A stretch of 12,311 nucleotides of DNA. Origin: Candidatus Levyibacteriota bacterium. Its GTDB lineage: Bacteria > Patescibacteriota > Microgenomatia > Levybacterales > UBA12049. The DNA lies in assembly GCA_903872785.1 (NCBI GenBank), contig CAIQLZ010000042.1, positions 1-12,311 of the forward strand, given 5' to 3'. Below are positions 12,211 through 12,311 of the stretch, piece by piece. The notes below the pieces were generated by a model that saw only the letters and a program-made list of their open reading frames with translations, made no database searches and had not been told where the DNA came from. The position numbers and the translations under genes are program-made. Position 1 is the stretch's first letter; every line of letters starts with the position of its first letter.

Positions 12211-12311
12211 ATGGAAAGAAAAGAAATATTATTTATCGCACGTAATTTCCCACCGAATGTTGGAGGGATGGAAATTTTAAATTTCGAACTATATCAAAAT
12301 TTAAAGAAAAA
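12211..12311 (+). CDS. GT4 glycosyltransferase, 5' part
   Basis: The frame opens with KEILFIARNFPPNVGGMEIL, the donor-domain N-terminus typical of GT4 (GT-B) glycosyltransferases, where PP..GGME sits in the first loop and touches the substrate. It runs off the end of the window after 33 codons, so the catalytic region is not visible. The ATG at 12211 lies 2 bases after the preceding remnant, with no clear Shine-Dalgarno site. By position it belongs to the same plus-strand glycan cluster, adding a sugar to a lipid- or protein-linked glycan. Confidence 0.75.
   Translation, partial: MERKEILFIARNFPPNVGGMEILNFELYQNLKK

Overview
The window looks like a piece of a small, AT-rich bacterial genome from the Candidate Phyla Radiation (Patescibacteria), most likely a Microgenomates-type lineage. 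This is inference from gene content and style: short gaps, overlapping convergent genes, a compacted glutamyl-tRNA synthetase, many small membrane proteins of unknown function, and start sites without Shine-Dalgarno sequences. TGA is used as a normal stop (for example the genes ending at 445, 10568 and 11296), so this is not a lineage that reads TGA as glycine.

Positions 1-3785 hold the end of a D-Ala-D-Ala carboxypeptidase (wall trimming). A convergent, membrane-anchored protein of unknown function follows, divergent from a plus-strand group: gltX, a PAP2-like membrane protein and a DgkA-family lipid kinase. The last two plausibly handle undecaprenyl or other polyprenyl lipid carriers. Positions 3774-5197 hold two small membrane proteins on the minus strand and a divergent zinc-ribbon membrane protein.

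Positions 5181-8615 form a minus-strand block read from high to low coordinates: panD, obgE, a small EF-Tu domain II-like protein, a DEAD-box RNA helicase and a GIY-YIG nuclease. The ribosome and RNA theme is clear (Obg, elongation-factor-like protein, helicase). The helicase has a predicted leader of about 190 nt containing an 11-bp hairpin. The elongation-factor-like gene has the only near-perfect Shine-Dalgarno site seen, and a 14-bp palindrome sits inside its promoter spacer.

Positions 8790-9488 encode a secreted fibronectin type III-like protein. Divergent from it, 9606-12311 is a plus-strand surface-glycan cluster: a polyprenyl-phosphate-type GT2 glycosyltransferase, a compact nucleotide-sugar-dehydrogenase-like protein, a SAM methyltransferase, a truncated remnant of a GT4 glycosyltransferase, and the start of an intact-looking GT4 running off the window.

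The most striking pattern is promoter placement. At several starts a good -10 hexamer ends 6-8 bases before the start codon, which predicts leaderless mRNAs. Two divergent promoter pairs overlap each other. No RNA genes, CRISPR arrays, insertion sequences or clear intrinsic terminators were seen, and no gene-free stretch exceeds 300 bases.
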